64,000 nucleotides of DNA from Endozoicomonas sp965232255. Its GTDB lineage: Bacteria > Pseudomonadota > Gammaproteobacteria > Pseudomonadales > Endozoicomonadaceae. The notes beneath the pieces were generated by a model that saw nothing but the letters and a program-made list of their open reading frames with translations, had not been told where the DNA came from and did not search any database. The stretch lies in the NCBI GenBank assembly GCA_965232255.1, contig OZ246962.1, positions 1,054,001-1,118,000 of the forward strand. The letters run 5' to 3'. The translations under genes and the position numbers were made by a program. Positions 44,958 to 54,627 of the stretch are shown in pieces. How positions within the stretch are numbered: the first letter of the stretch is position 1; every line of letters begins with the position of its first letter.

Positions 44958-45995
44958 CTAGGGCTGGGCTTTCTCCAGAGAGTTCAGAATAATCCGGTAG
45001 CTGTCCATCCTTTCCTGAAGAATATCGCCACGCGACAAAGCCTGGTGAATGGCACAACCTGGCTCCTGTTCATGGCTGCAGTCACGGAACTTGCAGTGGC
45101 CAATAAACGGCCGGAACTCTTTGAATCCGTACAGAACGTCCTGCGCTTCCATATGCCAGAGACCAAACTCCCGAATTCCGGGTGAATCGATCAGGGCTCC
45201 TCCGGCCGGAAAGTGAAACAGCCGGGCGGCCGTGGTGGTATGGGTTCCTTTGCCAGTACTCTCGGACAGCGAGCCAACTTTGGTCTCAACACCCGGCAGC
45301 AAGGCATTGACCAGCGATGACTTACCCACCCCACTTTGACCGACAAAAACACTAGTGTGCCCATTGAGCCGGTGCTTGAGTGCCTCAAGACCATCGGCAG
45401 TGCAGTTTGATGCCCGCAGCACTTGATAACCAATGCGCTCGTAGTTGGCCAGCATCGCGTCCAGGCGGTGGCGATTGGCTTCATCCTCTGTCAGCAGATC
45501 GGTTTTGTTGAGCAGGATAACCGGCTCAATGCCCACAGATTCAGCAGCAACCAGGTAGCGGTCAATCAGGTTGGCATGGGGGACGGGCAGCGGAGCAATG
45601 ACCAGAACAATGTAGTCGATATTGGCAGCAACTGGCTTGAGCTGTCCCCTTGGGTCCGGCCTGGACAGTAAGCTGTAACGATCTTCAAGAGCAACTACAA
45701 CGCCCAAATCAGCCTTATTGGAAGCGCGCCAAATCACGCGATCCCCAGTGACCAGCGGCGGCAGATTGGTGCGCAAATGGCAGCGGCTGATTTGGCCCGG
45801 TCTGTCGATGGGCTCTACGTCCAGCTGGGCGCCGTAGTGGGCAATAATCAGTCCTTGTTGTTCCGGCCCAAGAGTCTCGTCCTGAAGTTCCTGGACAATA
45901 TGATCCTCACGCTTTTGTGCGCGGGCTTTGCGTTCTTCCTGGATTTTTTCGATGCGCCAGCTTTGTCTGCGCGTCAGTTTGCGCTTGCTCATGGT
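44958..45995 (-). CDS. rsgA: Ribosome small-subunit-dependent GTPase A
   Basis: Start at 45995 (MSKRKLTRRQSWRIEK) gives 345 residues, close to E. coli RsgA (350). OB-fold N-terminus, then a circularly permuted GTPase: NKTDLL (G4) precedes the P-loop GQSGVGKSSL and the DSPGIRE switch. The C-terminal zinc knuckle contains C-x-H-x-C spaced residues in GHCKFRDCSHEQEPGC. Helps mature the 30S subunit. Divergent from orn, the usual arrangement. Confidence 0.96.
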   Translation of the reverse strand, partial: TMSKRKLTRRQSWRIEKIQEERKARAQKREDHIVQELQDETLGPEQQGLIIAHYGAQLDVEPIDRPGQISRCHLRTNLPPLVTGDRVIWRASNKADLGVVVALEDRYSLLSRPDPRGQLKPVAANIDYIVLVIAPLPVPHANLIDRYLVAAESVGIEPVILLNKTDLLTEDEANRHRLDAMLANYERIGYQVLRASNCTADGLEALKHRLNGHTSVFVGQSGVGKSSLVNALLPGVETKVGSLSESTGKGTHTTTAARLFHFPAGGALIDSPGIREFGLWHMEAQDVLYGFKEFRPFIGHCKFRDCSHEQEPGCAIHQALSRGDILQERMDSYRIILNSLEKAQP

Positions 45996-46176
45996 GCCTT
46001 GGATGATAAAGTTTGTCGTGTCTTGAACTGGATCAAGCTGATTTCGCTGCAATGCTGATTTCGCTGCAATTATGGATGAAGTAGACTTACCATGTCAGCT
46101 CAATATTGCATTGAGAGAGTCGGTATTTGCCGACTGATAATCTTCAAACAGTTTCTATTTTTTGACCGGGTGCTGG

Positions 46177-46716
46177 ATGGCTAAATCGGATAATCTCGTA
46201 TGGATCGATCTGGAAATGACGGGATTGGATCCACTGAACGACCGGATTCTGGAGATCGCAACCATCGTTACCGATGGCCAGTTAACCATTCTTGGCCAGG
46301 GGCCGGTCATTGCTGTGCATCAACCTGATGAAGTGCTTGCCACCATGAATGAGTGGTGCATTAACACTCACGCAGCCACTGGCCTGACTGAGCGCGTCAA
46401 GACCAGCACCATCAGCGAAGCACAGGCCGAACAGATGACCCTGGATTTTCTCAAGGATTACGTTGATCCGGGTGTCTCTCCCATGTGCGGTAACTCTATC
46501 GGTCAGGACCGCCGCTTTCTCTGGCACTACATGACCGGCCTACACAACTTCTTTCATTACCGCAACATTGATGTCAGCACTTTGAAAGAGCTGGCCAGAC
46601 GCTGGCAACCTGAATTGCTTAACCGTTTTACCAAAAAAGCAACCCATATGGCGCTGGAAGATATTCGCGAGTCCATTGAGGAATTGCGGTTTTATCGACA
46701 GCATTTCATCAAGTGA
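46177..46716 (+). CDS. orn: Oligoribonuclease
   Basis: Start at 46177 (MAKSDNLVWIDLEMTGLDP) gives 179 residues (E. coli 181). DEDDh exonuclease with Asp and Glu in WIDLEMTG, Asp in GNSIGQDRRFL and the final His-x4-Asp in THMALEDIRESI. Degrades 2-5-nt RNA and linear pGpG, completing c-di-GMP breakdown. Confidence 0.97.
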   Translation: MAKSDNLVWIDLEMTGLDPLNDRILEIATIVTDGQLTILGQGPVIAVHQPDEVLATMNEWCINTHAATGLTERVKTSTISEAQAEQMTLDFLKDYVDPGVSPMCGNSIGQDRRFLWHYMTGLHNFFHYRNIDVSTLKELARRWQPELLNRFTKKATHMALEDIRESIEELRFYRQHFIK

Positions 46717-46805
46717 GTTCTTGTTATTCACTGTTGCCTGGTTATTGATACCGACTGCTCGAAGTGTGCAATGGCACAGAAACAGCCGGAACCAAAGATC
46801 ACTGC

Positions 46806-48500
46806 TCAAGAGTCAGACAAGTAAACGCGTCGGTATTCAGCACTCCAGCGTTTGGCCCTGACTCTGGCTTCCAACGTGGCTTGCTCACACGGCGGAGCCA
46901 GCCCCTCTTCCTGGGCTTTTCTGGCCACAGCGATGGCGATCTCCCCGGTTACCTGGTAGATGCGGTGCAATTCCGGCAGCAGGGGGGCGTCCGGGTTCAT
47001 AATCGCTGGAGATGCCATGGCCAGAGTTTCTGCAGCTGCATCCAGCATCCCATCGGATACTCTGGTCGCACCACTGGCCAACACGCCCAGGCCCAAGCCA
47101 GGAAAGATGTAAATATTATTGCACTGCGCTACCGGGTAGCGGTTGCCATCAAACTCCACTGGTGCGAACGGGCTGCCCGTGGCGATCAGGGCGCGTCCTT
47201 CGCTCCAGGTAATGATGTCTTCCGGCGTCGCTTCCACCTGGCTGCTGGGGTTGGACAGTGGGAAGATGATTGGTCGCTCATGGTTTTGCGCCATGGTTTC
47301 GATGACTTCCCGGGTGAACAGTCCTGGCTGGCCGGACACACCGACAATGGCGTCCGGTTTGGCGTGGGCGACTACTTCCAGAAGCCCGGGGTTGTCTGCA
47401 CAGCCCCATTGTGCAAGATCGTCGTAACGCTGTACCAGACGCTGCTGGAATGGGCGCAGATCGGCCATCTGATCGTTCAGGACGCCAAAGCGGTCAATCA
47501 TAAAGATACGTTGGCGCGCCTCTTCTTCGCTCAGTCCGCGATCAACCATCAGGCGAATCAGCTGTTCGGCAATACCACAGCCCGCTGAACCGGCCCCCAG
47601 AAACGCAATGGTCATATCTTCCAAGGATTTACCGGCTGCCTTGGCCGCGGCCAGCAACGATGCCGCGGTAACTGCGGCAGTGCCTTGAATGTCATCGTTG
47701 AAACAGCACAGCTCATCCCGGTACTTTTCCAGCAAGGGCGTTGCGTGGTTGATGGCAAAATCTTCGAACTGCAGCAAGGCTTTAGGCCAGCGCCGTTTTA
47801 CTGCGTAAATGAATTCTTCGAGGAATGTGTAGTACTCATCGTCGTTGATGCGCTCGTGGCGCCAGCCCAGATAGTTCGAGTCATTGAGCAGCTGACGACT
47901 GTTGGTGCCACAATCAAGCGCAATCGGGAGTGTCTTGTTGGGGGCAATCCCGCCCACGGCGCTGTACAGGGACAGCTTGCCAATGCAGATGCCCATACCG
48001 CCAACACCCTGATCGCCCAAGCCCAGAATACGCTCACCATCAGTGACCACAATGACTTCAATATTACGCTTGAAGTTGGCTAGCATTGCCCTGATGTGCT
48101 CGCGTTGCGGGTAGGCAATGTAGACGCCTCTTGGTCGACGGTAGAGGTCGCTGAACCGCTGGCAGGCTTGCCCAACCACTGGTGTGTAGATGATCGGCAA
48201 CATCTCTTGCAGGTGGCGCTGCAAAAGGGCGTAGAACAGGGTTTCGTTGGTGTCTTGCAAGGAACGCAAATAGATGTGCTTGAGAATTGGCGTCTGCTTG
48301 GCCGAGAACGATTTATAGGCTCGGCGGCACTGCTCCTCCATGGATTCCACCCTGGGCGGCAGGAGACCGTGTAGCTCCAGCTCACTGCGCTCCTCCATAG
48401 AAAACGCCGTGCCCTTGTTCAGTAGAGAGTTTTCCAGCAGCAAACGACCGGTCAGCCCGGTATGAATGCATTGGTCGTATTCGCTCATCAAATGTTCCAC
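46806..48500 (-). CDS. maeA: NAD-dependent malic enzyme
   Basis: Oxidative decarboxylation of malate to pyruvate. 564 residues against 565 in E. coli MaeA. Seen: the active-site Tyr in LPIIYTPVVG, Arg/Lys region in SRQLLNDSNYLGWRH, divalent-metal ligands in CFNDDIQGTAAV and the NAD-binding FLGAGSAGCGIAEQL. An additional Met upstream of MSEYDQCIHTG lies only four codons away. Confidence 0.96.
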   Translation of the reverse strand: MEHLMSEYDQCIHTGLTGRLLLENSLLNKGTAFSMEERSELELHGLLPPRVESMEEQCRRAYKSFSAKQTPILKHIYLRSLQDTNETLFYALLQRHLQEMLPIIYTPVVGQACQRFSDLYRRPRGVYIAYPQREHIRAMLANFKRNIEVIVVTDGERILGLGDQGVGGMGICIGKLSLYSAVGGIAPNKTLPIALDCGTNSRQLLNDSNYLGWRHERINDDEYYTFLEEFIYAVKRRWPKALLQFEDFAINHATPLLEKYRDELCCFNDDIQGTAAVTAASLLAAAKAAGKSLEDMTIAFLGAGSAGCGIAEQLIRLMVDRGLSEEEARQRIFMIDRFGVLNDQMADLRPFQQRLVQRYDDLAQWGCADNPGLLEVVAHAKPDAIVGVSGQPGLFTREVIETMAQNHERPIIFPLSNPSSQVEATPEDIITWSEGRALIATGSPFAPVEFDGNRYPVAQCNNIYIFPGLGLGVLASGATRVSDGMLDAAAETLAMASPAIMNPDAPLLPELHRIYQVTGEIAIAVARKAQEEGLAPPCEQATLEARVRAKRWSAEYRRVYLSDS

Positions 48501-48719
48501 GTTCAGTCAGTCGTCGATTATGGGCGACGATTTTTCAGAGGGTTGGGCAGTTGTGGTCGGGCACTGGACATAGGTTGTGGCAGAGCTTGACCACAGCAGA
48601 GTTTAAGAGGTGAGAGCATAATCCCAAGTACTGGCCCATAACAAACGGAATAACCGCAAATTTCAGGACGTCGTTTGCTTGCCGTCGGCAAAATCCTGAC
48701 TGATAGATAAGGAACTATT

Positions 48720-50042
48720 ATGTCGCCGCACGGTCGGTTAATTCTGGGTGCCGCTGGCTCCCAACGCTTTTTAGTTAGGGGGAAGCACATGCATTCAGCC
48801 AGTTTCACCAGTAATCAATTGGTCAGTCCGGCTTCTGGGCGCATGACATCCGCAGGAGATGACCAATCGTTGGATTTTCGTTCTGACCGGCAACCGGCGC
48901 CAAAAGCAAGAATACTGTCATCCCCTTTTTCTTCGGCGCATTGCGCCGAATTGGCTGCCAGTCAGTTTGGGATTAGCGTACCTGGTGCACCTATGCTTCA
49001 GGAGCGCACTGTGGAAAACCAGTTCTCTGAGAGCAACTTTATCCGTGAATCCCCAAAGAGACTGGACTTTTCGGCGTACCATAGAGAACCATGTTATGAC
49101 TTTTTTGCTGCCGGACTGGCACAGCTCACCCGCGAGAGCCCAGTCAGGAAAGACGATTGCGGACTGACTTTCAAATGTCAGACCTGCTCGTGGGGCAACA
49201 CTGAATTAGCACTAACGTTTACTGGTTGCGATCTTAAGGGCAAACCCAAAGCCGTTAATGAGATTGGTGTTCAGTTGCTGGATGCTTATCCTGTCGACTG
49301 GCGATGCACTCAAAAACTTGCTGACAAAAAAGCGTTTGCTGACAGCCTGCTTCGCTCCATCATCGGGCACGCGAATTACGCTGATCTCAAATTACAGTTC
49401 GAAGCAACGGAGCCCAGTCAGCATGTACTGCTGTTGGGCGCACTCAATGAGGACACCACCTTTAACATCAAATTGCAGGTGACTGTGCGGTTTCCCAATG
49501 GCGTACCAGTGTCTCCCGGAACTGTCCCTCAAGAGTTACTGGCATTTGTTACCACTGACAACCTGGCTCAGAGTAGTTGGTGTGACGGAGCGTTTTTATC
49601 GACACCCGCAACCGACATTATCTATCCGTCTGCCTTTGAGCGAGGTGCTGTTTTACGCGGCAAGAATTGCCAGGGCGAGCTGGTTGGGTATTTTGACACT
49701 CAGGCTCGGTCAGGTTGCAGTGCGGTGCTTCAATGTCCGGTATTTCAATGTAAGCCCGAACGACTACTATCTGCCCAGCCTCCTCTGCGTTCAGATTGTC
49801 GCAATGCAGTACGGTTGATGGTGACGCCTGCCATTGTTTTTAATGCTCCACTGACAAAACAGAATCCCGGTTCACGGGAAGTTATGTATTATGGGGCATC
49901 CGTGGCGCCTAGACAGACCGTCCACTGTCCGGGGTTGGGCGAAGTCAATATCAAAACTGCACCAACGATGGGCGAGTTAAGACTTTTACCGAGCACACTT
50001 ATTGATGTGATCACCACCAATCCGTTAGCTGCTATCTCCTGA
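48720..50042 (+). CDS. Orphan protein (440 aa)
   Basis: Start at 48720 has AAGGAA eight bases upstream. The first 110 residues are Ser/Pro/Arg-rich and look disordered. The rest is beta-rich with many Cys (about ten, including FKCQTCSWGN and LQCPVFQCKPE), recalling a structural or extracellular beta protein, but there is no signal peptide. No family recognised. Stands alone between maeA and gpx. Confidence 0.7.
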   Translation: MSPHGRLILGAAGSQRFLVRGKHMHSASFTSNQLVSPASGRMTSAGDDQSLDFRSDRQPAPKARILSSPFSSAHCAELAASQFGISVPGAPMLQERTVENQFSESNFIRESPKRLDFSAYHREPCYDFFAAGLAQLTRESPVRKDDCGLTFKCQTCSWGNTELALTFTGCDLKGKPKAVNEIGVQLLDAYPVDWRCTQKLADKKAFADSLLRSIIGHANYADLKLQFEATEPSQHVLLLGALNEDTTFNIKLQVTVRFPNGVPVSPGTVPQELLAFVTTDNLAQSSWCDGAFLSTPATDIIYPSAFERGAVLRGKNCQGELVGYFDTQARSGCSAVLQCPVFQCKPERLLSAQPPLRSDCRNAVRLMVTPAIVFNAPLTKQNPGSREVMYYGASVAPRQTVHCPGLGEVNIKTAPTMGELRLLPSTLIDVITTNPLAAIS

Positions 50043-50092
50043 TATTTTGTGTAGGAAGCGTGGGTGGCTCAATTTGTTGGTCAGTGGTTTTG

Positions 50093-50578
50093 TCACTCTT
50101 CCCTTAATGCGGTACAGATCGCCTCCTCCAGGTCTTCCGGCTTGGTTGTGGGTGCGTAGCGATTGATGATCTCACCCCGACGATTGAGCAAGAATTTGGT
50201 GAAGTTCCACTTGATGTTACGAAGGCCGAGCAAACCGGGAGCCTCTGCTTTCAGGTCCTGGTAAATGGATGCAGCATCGCTACCATTGACATCAATTTTG
50301 GCAAACATCGGAAAAGTGACACCATAGTTTTTCTCACAGAACGTAGCAATTTCGTCACTGCCTCCAGGCTCCTGATGGCCGAATTGATTGCACGGAAAGC
50401 CAAGAATGACCAGCCCCTGGTCGCGGTACTTTTGATACAGCTCTTCCAGACCCTGATATTGGGAAGTAAAGCCGCACTTGCTGGCAGTGTTGACGATCAA
50501 AACCACCTTGCCCTGGTAGTCGGACAGTGCCTGCATGGTTCCGTTCAGCAGGGGCATTGCATACTTTTGCAGTTCCAT
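50093..50578 (-). CDS. Glutathione peroxidase family thiol peroxidase
   Basis: 161 residues with Cys35 in NTASKCGFTSQY as peroxidatic Cys in place of selenocysteine, Gln near 65 in GFPCNQFGHQE and Trp124 in KWNFTKFL completing the catalytic set. Cys81 in ATFCEKNYG may serve as resolving Cys. Similar to BtuE; bacterial members often use thioredoxin rather than glutathione. Confidence 0.94.
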   Translation of the reverse strand: MELQKYAMPLLNGTMQALSDYQGKVVLIVNTASKCGFTSQYQGLEELYQKYRDQGLVILGFPCNQFGHQEPGGSDEIATFCEKNYGVTFPMFAKIDVNGSDAASIYQDLKAEAPGLLGLRNIKWNFTKFLLNRRGEIINRYAPTTKPEDLEEAICTALREE

Positions 50579-50726
50579 GGTTTAACCTCCAGGGTCAATT
50601 TTCTTGTGATTGGCTCTGTACAACGGTGTTTGGCAACAAAGTAATCCATGACCAGCGATCCTTGCCGTGAACACCGCAAGCCGCCTCCCAGCCCACCAAT
50701 AATGGACAAGGTCTGATCGAGAAACA

Positions 50727-50897
50727 ACAAAAAAAGGCCTGAAATACAGGCCATAATGATGAGGATTTGCGAATTACTGGCATTTGCCAGTCAGGTCTGA
50801 ACATAGCTCGATGGCAGTACCTCCATTAGTGGCAAGATTGGCAGGTTTTCCAGCAGACCTGGCAAGCACTCTGCCCAGGCTGAAGGATTGGTAATGT
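50727..50897 (-). ncRNA. Candidate Fur-controlled small RNA
   Basis: A Fur-box-like site (50906-50924) with an embedded TATCAT -10-like hexamer on the minus strand is followed about 150 bases later by an intrinsic terminator (GGCCTG-TATTT-CAGGCC then TTTTTTT, 50752 down to 50729). Between them is no convincing gene; a stem ACTGGCA/TGCCAGT (50776-50791) lies inside. Layout resembles RyhB/PrrF genes, but no sequence similarity to them was recognised. A 31-codon GTG frame is also present, so a small peptide is an alternative. Confidence 0.45.
50729..50752 (-). terminator. Intrinsic terminator of the candidate sRNA
   Basis: On the minus strand a 6-base GC-rich stem GGCCTG/CAGGCC with a 5-base loop is followed by seven T. 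It does not belong to gpx, whose start is about 150 bases downstream on that strand. Confidence 0.85.
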
Positions 50898-50905
50898 GAC
50901 TAGAT

Positions 50906-50926
50906 GATAATGAGAATGGTTATCAT
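50906..50926. promoter_or_regulatory. Fur-box-like palindrome
   Basis: GATAATGAGAATGGTTATC matches the 19-base Fur consensus GATAATGATAATCATTATC at 16 positions, and the outer ATGATAA/TTATCAT arms are symmetric. No protein gene starts within 150 bases on either strand. Confidence 0.7.
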
Positions 50927-51018
50927 TTTAGTCTTGGAAGTGGTGAGTGAGCAACGCTTGAACAAGTAAAAAAATTATTCTCCTGTTATTTGCCTTTTTT
51001 CAGTGGAAATGGTTGCGT

Positions 51019-51363
51019 TTATTGCTGCTGTAACAGTTCCAACAGCGTCAGTTGGCCATAGGGGTCACGATAGAGTTCGGCTTGCCAGCTGTTGCCGCTG
51101 TCCATCTCGAAGGCGAGCACGTAGCAGGTGCCGAGGATGTTTTGCCTTTTGGCATCTGTGACTCTTAAGACGGAATCATGTGGCAGATCCCGGGCGGCAA
51201 ATTTTGCCATTGCCAGCATTTCAGGGTTGGGATTGATCTGTAACCATTGGCTGACACTGCGTTGGGCATGATGGCCAAGAGCAGGTTGGATGGCATCACG
51301 CCCACTGTGGGTAAAACAGGCCGACAACAGAGTTGCAAGCACAGCAACGGTGAGTCTGATCAT
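51019..51363 (-). CDS. Small lipoprotein (114 aa)
   Basis: The start at 51363 gives a type II signal peptide MIRLTVAVLATLLSAC with lipobox LLSA-C at residues 13-16; the longer frame to 51405 would bury it. The mature part is about 98 residues, mixed, without recognised domain. Phe follows the lipidated Cys, so outer-membrane sorting is expected. Confidence 0.7.
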   Translation of the reverse strand: MIRLTVAVLATLLSACFTHSGRDAIQPALGHHAQRSVSQWLQINPNPEMLAMAKFAARDLPHDSVLRVTDAKRQNILGTCYVLAFEMDSGNSWQAELYRDPYGQLTLLELLQQQ

Positions 51364-51436
51364 CTTAACAAGACAACAAGTGCAGGTAGCAGAACAGTCA
51401 TACAAACTTGCGAAATTGTAGATGAGCCACGCGGGT

Positions 51437-51949
51437 TCAGCCGGGATTTTTCACTTTTTTTCCGGTTCTCAGACACAACTCATCGAGCAGGCGACCGCAA
51501 TTGCCCTCACTGACCTGATCTCGTGGAATCAACTCCAACCAGCCACTTTTGCCGACAATGACAATGATGTTGTCCTCGACAGTGATCCTCTGCACCTGTC
51601 GATAAGAACGAAACGCTGGTTTTAACAGTGAGGAGTTGATGGTGATACCGTTCGGTTCCAGCGACAGTGTACGGGTTTCCAGCTCCAGGTTGGGCTGGTA
51701 ATGAAGGCCAAAACGTTTGTGCACAGCGTATTTGAGGCCAAGGTTGAGAATCCAGAAAGTAATAAATGCCGAGCCGAACAGACCAGAGAGCAAAATGGTG
51801 CTCAGACTGTTGCGAAACACCAGCAAAGGCAAAAACAGGCAGGCTAGCGAGGCAGTCCAGATGATCAGCGTGTGCTTCGGGCTGTACTTGATCATCAACT
51901 GATTCATGCGGTTCTGGGCTTGTCCGGTGATGTGATAAGTGATGTGCAT
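51437..51949 (-). CDS. YcxB-like membrane protein (170 aa)
   Basis: Two adjacent membrane helices (about residues 27-45 and 50-70), then a cytoplasmic beta-rich domain with LSLEPNGITINSS and NIIVIVGKSGWLELIPRDQ, the pattern of the YcxB-like C-terminal domain. Role unknown. It lies 73 bases upstream of the lipoprotein gene on the same strand, so the two may be co-transcribed. Confidence 0.7.
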   Translation of the reverse strand: MHITYHITGQAQNRMNQLMIKYSPKHTLIIWTASLACLFLPLLVFRNSLSTILLSGLFGSAFITFWILNLGLKYAVHKRFGLHYQPNLELETRTLSLEPNGITINSSLLKPAFRSYRQVQRITVEDNIIVIVGKSGWLELIPRDQVSEGNCGRLLDELCLRTGKKVKNPG

Positions 51950-52038
51950 TTGGCCATGCCTGTCTTATTTGGCTGGCAGTAACATACGCAAGGGCCGGGC
52001 CGATAGCAAACCTTTGATCATTTCCCAGGGGTACTGCA

Positions 52039-52692
52039 ATGAAAGGAGTGGGCAACAATAACCCGCACGTCAACAGCTCAGGTTCGGCAAACCACAGTGA
52101 CCAGACTCATAAGGCGCAAACGGGTAAATCAGGGACATCCACAACCCATGCTGTTCCGGCACAATCAAAAGCCATTCCTGCCGCCCAGAATTCTGCGCCC
52201 GATACCAGTATTCAATCCCGAAAAATAACGACAACAACCAGGGCAGAGGGGGATAACCATTCCACGGCATCCGAACGGTTTGACAATGCCCTGAATCGAC
52301 TCAAGGATAAGTCCGGGGCCAAAAAACCTCTGCAACAACTGAATAAATACCTGCACAGACTGAAGAACCTCAACACAGAGCATGCCCAGACGGTAAAAGT
52401 GATCGATCAACTAAGGCGCGCCAGGGCTGGAGATTCCGATCTGTGTGAACAGTTCACACAAAAAGAGGAACAGTGCAAAGAGCAAATTGACAACATCCGC
52501 AAGAAGTGTCAGAAGTTGCAAAACCAGTTCAACGGTTCAGTAATCAGTACTGAGCTGAAAATCAACGTTACCGAGCTTGAGCAGGCAATGGCTCCTGGCA
52601 CACACACCAAAGTGGAACTGGCTCGGGCGCAAGCGAGTTATGAAAAATACCAGCAAATTATCGAGGCGCTGCTGCCAAAGCTGAAAAAATGA
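52039..52692 (+). CDS. Coiled-coil orphan protein (217 aa)
   Basis: The first 75 residues are Ser/Thr/Asn/Gln-rich and disordered in look; residues about 80-217 are a helical, coiled-coil region (LNKYLHRLKNLNTEHAQTV, EEQCKEQIDNIRKKCQKLQN). AGGGG precedes the ATG. No signal peptide or known domain. A disordered polar N-terminus before a coiled coil occurs in type III secreted proteins, but that is suggestive only. Confidence 0.7.
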   Translation: MKGVGNNNPHVNSSGSANHSDQTHKAQTGKSGTSTTHAVPAQSKAIPAAQNSAPDTSIQSRKITTTTRAEGDNHSTASERFDNALNRLKDKSGAKKPLQQLNKYLHRLKNLNTEHAQTVKVIDQLRRARAGDSDLCEQFTQKEEQCKEQIDNIRKKCQKLQNQFNGSVISTELKINVTELEQAMAPGTHTKVELARAQASYEKYQQIIEALLPKLKK

Positions 52693-52703
52693 TGCATTCG
52701 CTA

Positions 52704-54488
52704 TCAGAGCATTTCAGCCTTGCGGTATCGACCCTGGTAGTCAAATAGTTTGTCGATGATTTTCCAGTAACGTTTTTCTTTTTGGGCGATGACAAAATCA
52801 GGTTTGCGAAACTTTTTCTGATTGCGGATAACATCGTCCACTGAGCCTGCCCGAAACGCCTCACCACGGTTGATTAAGGCGTGTTTGCCAAAACGGTGGT
52901 AAAAAGCCCCTTGCTGAGCTGGGCTATCCAGCCCGAAGTACTCATGAACCTGCGCCCCGTCTTCATCGTGATAGGTGATTTTAATACGCTGGCGACCGTG
53001 GGAGGCGGTATCTGAAGTCATTTCCATGCCGGAGCAGCGAATCACCAGGCAATTTTTCAGGCCAAGAGCCTCGCGCAGTTTGTTGTCCGGATCAACCAGT
53101 ACGTGCTGACAGCCGTGGCACTTTCTGGCAGCAATATCATTCTCGGCACCGCACTGGTCGCATTCTTTGAAGCGATAACGAAAATCACACTGCTCCCGCT
53201 GACCCTCGGCCACTAGCTCAAACCCCTGGCAGCGCCGCCCGTAGTGTTCAATCAGGTCGCCATCATCATCAACGATTCCCCAGAAATTATTGTCGTGGCC
53301 ACAAGCCGGGCACGGAATCGTCACCGGTACTGCTTTGGAGTCCGGCTTGGGAGCGCCCACTTCCGGACTGTAGAGACTAAAACGATTGCCCGCGTAATCG
53401 ATGATCAGGCAGTTCTTTTTACCAGGTGCCAGCCGCAGGCCACGCCCGGCAATTTGTTGGTAAAGGCTTACTGACTCGGTAGGGCGCAAGATGGCTATAA
53501 GATCCACATGAGGGGCATCAAAACCGGTGGTCAGCACCGAGACGTTCACCAGGTATTTAAGCCGCTGTTGCTTGAAAGCTGCAATTAATTGATCCCGTTC
53601 TTTTACGGGCGTCTCACCAATAATCAGGGCGCTTTGCTCAGCGGGCAGATAGCCCATAATCTCCCGGGCATGATCAACCGTAGCGGCAAACACCATCACG
53701 CCTTTACGATCTGTGGCTGCCTGTTGCACCTGTTCGATGATTTTCCGGGTTGCCCGGGTTTTGCTCTGCAACAGTTGATTCAATGCCTGCTCACCAAAGC
53801 GCCCGAAGCTATCCGTGGCCAGCTGACTGAAGTCATAAAACACCACCGGAGCATCAATGACTTCTGGTTGGGTCAGATAACCGTTATCCACCATGTAAGA
53901 CAGCGGTAATTCAAACAGGCACTCACGGAAAAAACGCGGCTCTTCGGTTCTGATTACGCCTTTGTTACCCGAGGTTTGCCGATACTGGTACAACCAGCCC
54001 ATGCCCAAACGGTAAGGGGTAGCGGTTAATCCGAGCACCTTGAGACTTGGATTTAGTTGCTGAAAGTGAGTAATCACTTTCTGGTAGCTTGAGTCTTTCT
54101 CCATGGATACCCGGTGGCACTCATCGATGATCAACAGCGTAAACATCTTCTGCCCGACGCCATGACTGAATCGTACCAGGTTGCGAACAACGCTCTGCAC
54201 ACTGCCAAAAATAACTTGCTCGGTATCTTCTTTCAGGCCTAGTCCGGCGCTGAAAATGGAGGCGTTCAGGCCATAGCTTTGGTACTTGGCATGGTTTTGC
54301 TCCACCAACTCCTTCACATGAGCGAGCACCAGTACGCGGCCGCGAGCAATGCGAGCCAGCTCAGAGATCACCAGACTTTTGCCGGCACCGGTGGGCAGCA
54401 CCAGCAACGCAGCATCGTCAGATTGACGAAAATGTCGGATCACACTATGAACGGCATCTTTCTGGTAAGGACGGAGTTGGTAAGCCAT
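52704..54488 (-). CDS. radD: DEAD/DEAH helicase-like repair protein RadD
   Basis: Start at 54488 (MAYQLRPYQKDAVHSVIRHF) gives 594 residues, matching E. coli RadD (586); the frame stays open to 54650 without support. Superfamily 2 motifs: I LPTGAGKS, II IIDECHRV, III GLTATPYR, VI YQQIAGRGLRL. C-terminal zinc-binding region with CPACGHDNNFWG and CDQCGAENDIAARKCHGC. RadD acts in double-strand break repair and with RecA. Confidence 0.94.
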   Translation of the reverse strand: MAYQLRPYQKDAVHSVIRHFRQSDDAALLVLPTGAGKSLVISELARIARGRVLVLAHVKELVEQNHAKYQSYGLNASIFSAGLGLKEDTEQVIFGSVQSVVRNLVRFSHGVGQKMFTLLIIDECHRVSMEKDSSYQKVITHFQQLNPSLKVLGLTATPYRLGMGWLYQYRQTSGNKGVIRTEEPRFFRECLFELPLSYMVDNGYLTQPEVIDAPVVFYDFSQLATDSFGRFGEQALNQLLQSKTRATRKIIEQVQQAATDRKGVMVFAATVDHAREIMGYLPAEQSALIIGETPVKERDQLIAAFKQQRLKYLVNVSVLTTGFDAPHVDLIAILRPTESVSLYQQIAGRGLRLAPGKKNCLIIDYAGNRFSLYSPEVGAPKPDSKAVPVTIPCPACGHDNNFWGIVDDDGDLIEHYGRRCQGFELVAEGQREQCDFRYRFKECDQCGAENDIAARKCHGCQHVLVDPDNKLREALGLKNCLVIRCSGMEMTSDTASHGRQRIKITYHDEDGAQVHEYFGLDSPAQQGAFYHRFGKHALINRGEAFRAGSVDDVIRNQKKFRKPDFVIAQKEKRYWKIIDKLFDYQGRYRKAEML

Positions 54489-54627
54489 GAGCAGTCGGGA
54501 CAAACGCGAATTGTTGCTGATGGATATCACAAAACTGGTTGGAACTAAATAAAGGAGTGGTTGTCCCAGAAAGAAAGCAACGGCTGCCAGGTTATGGACG
54601 GGCAAGCACCTCATCAAGGAGCTGACC

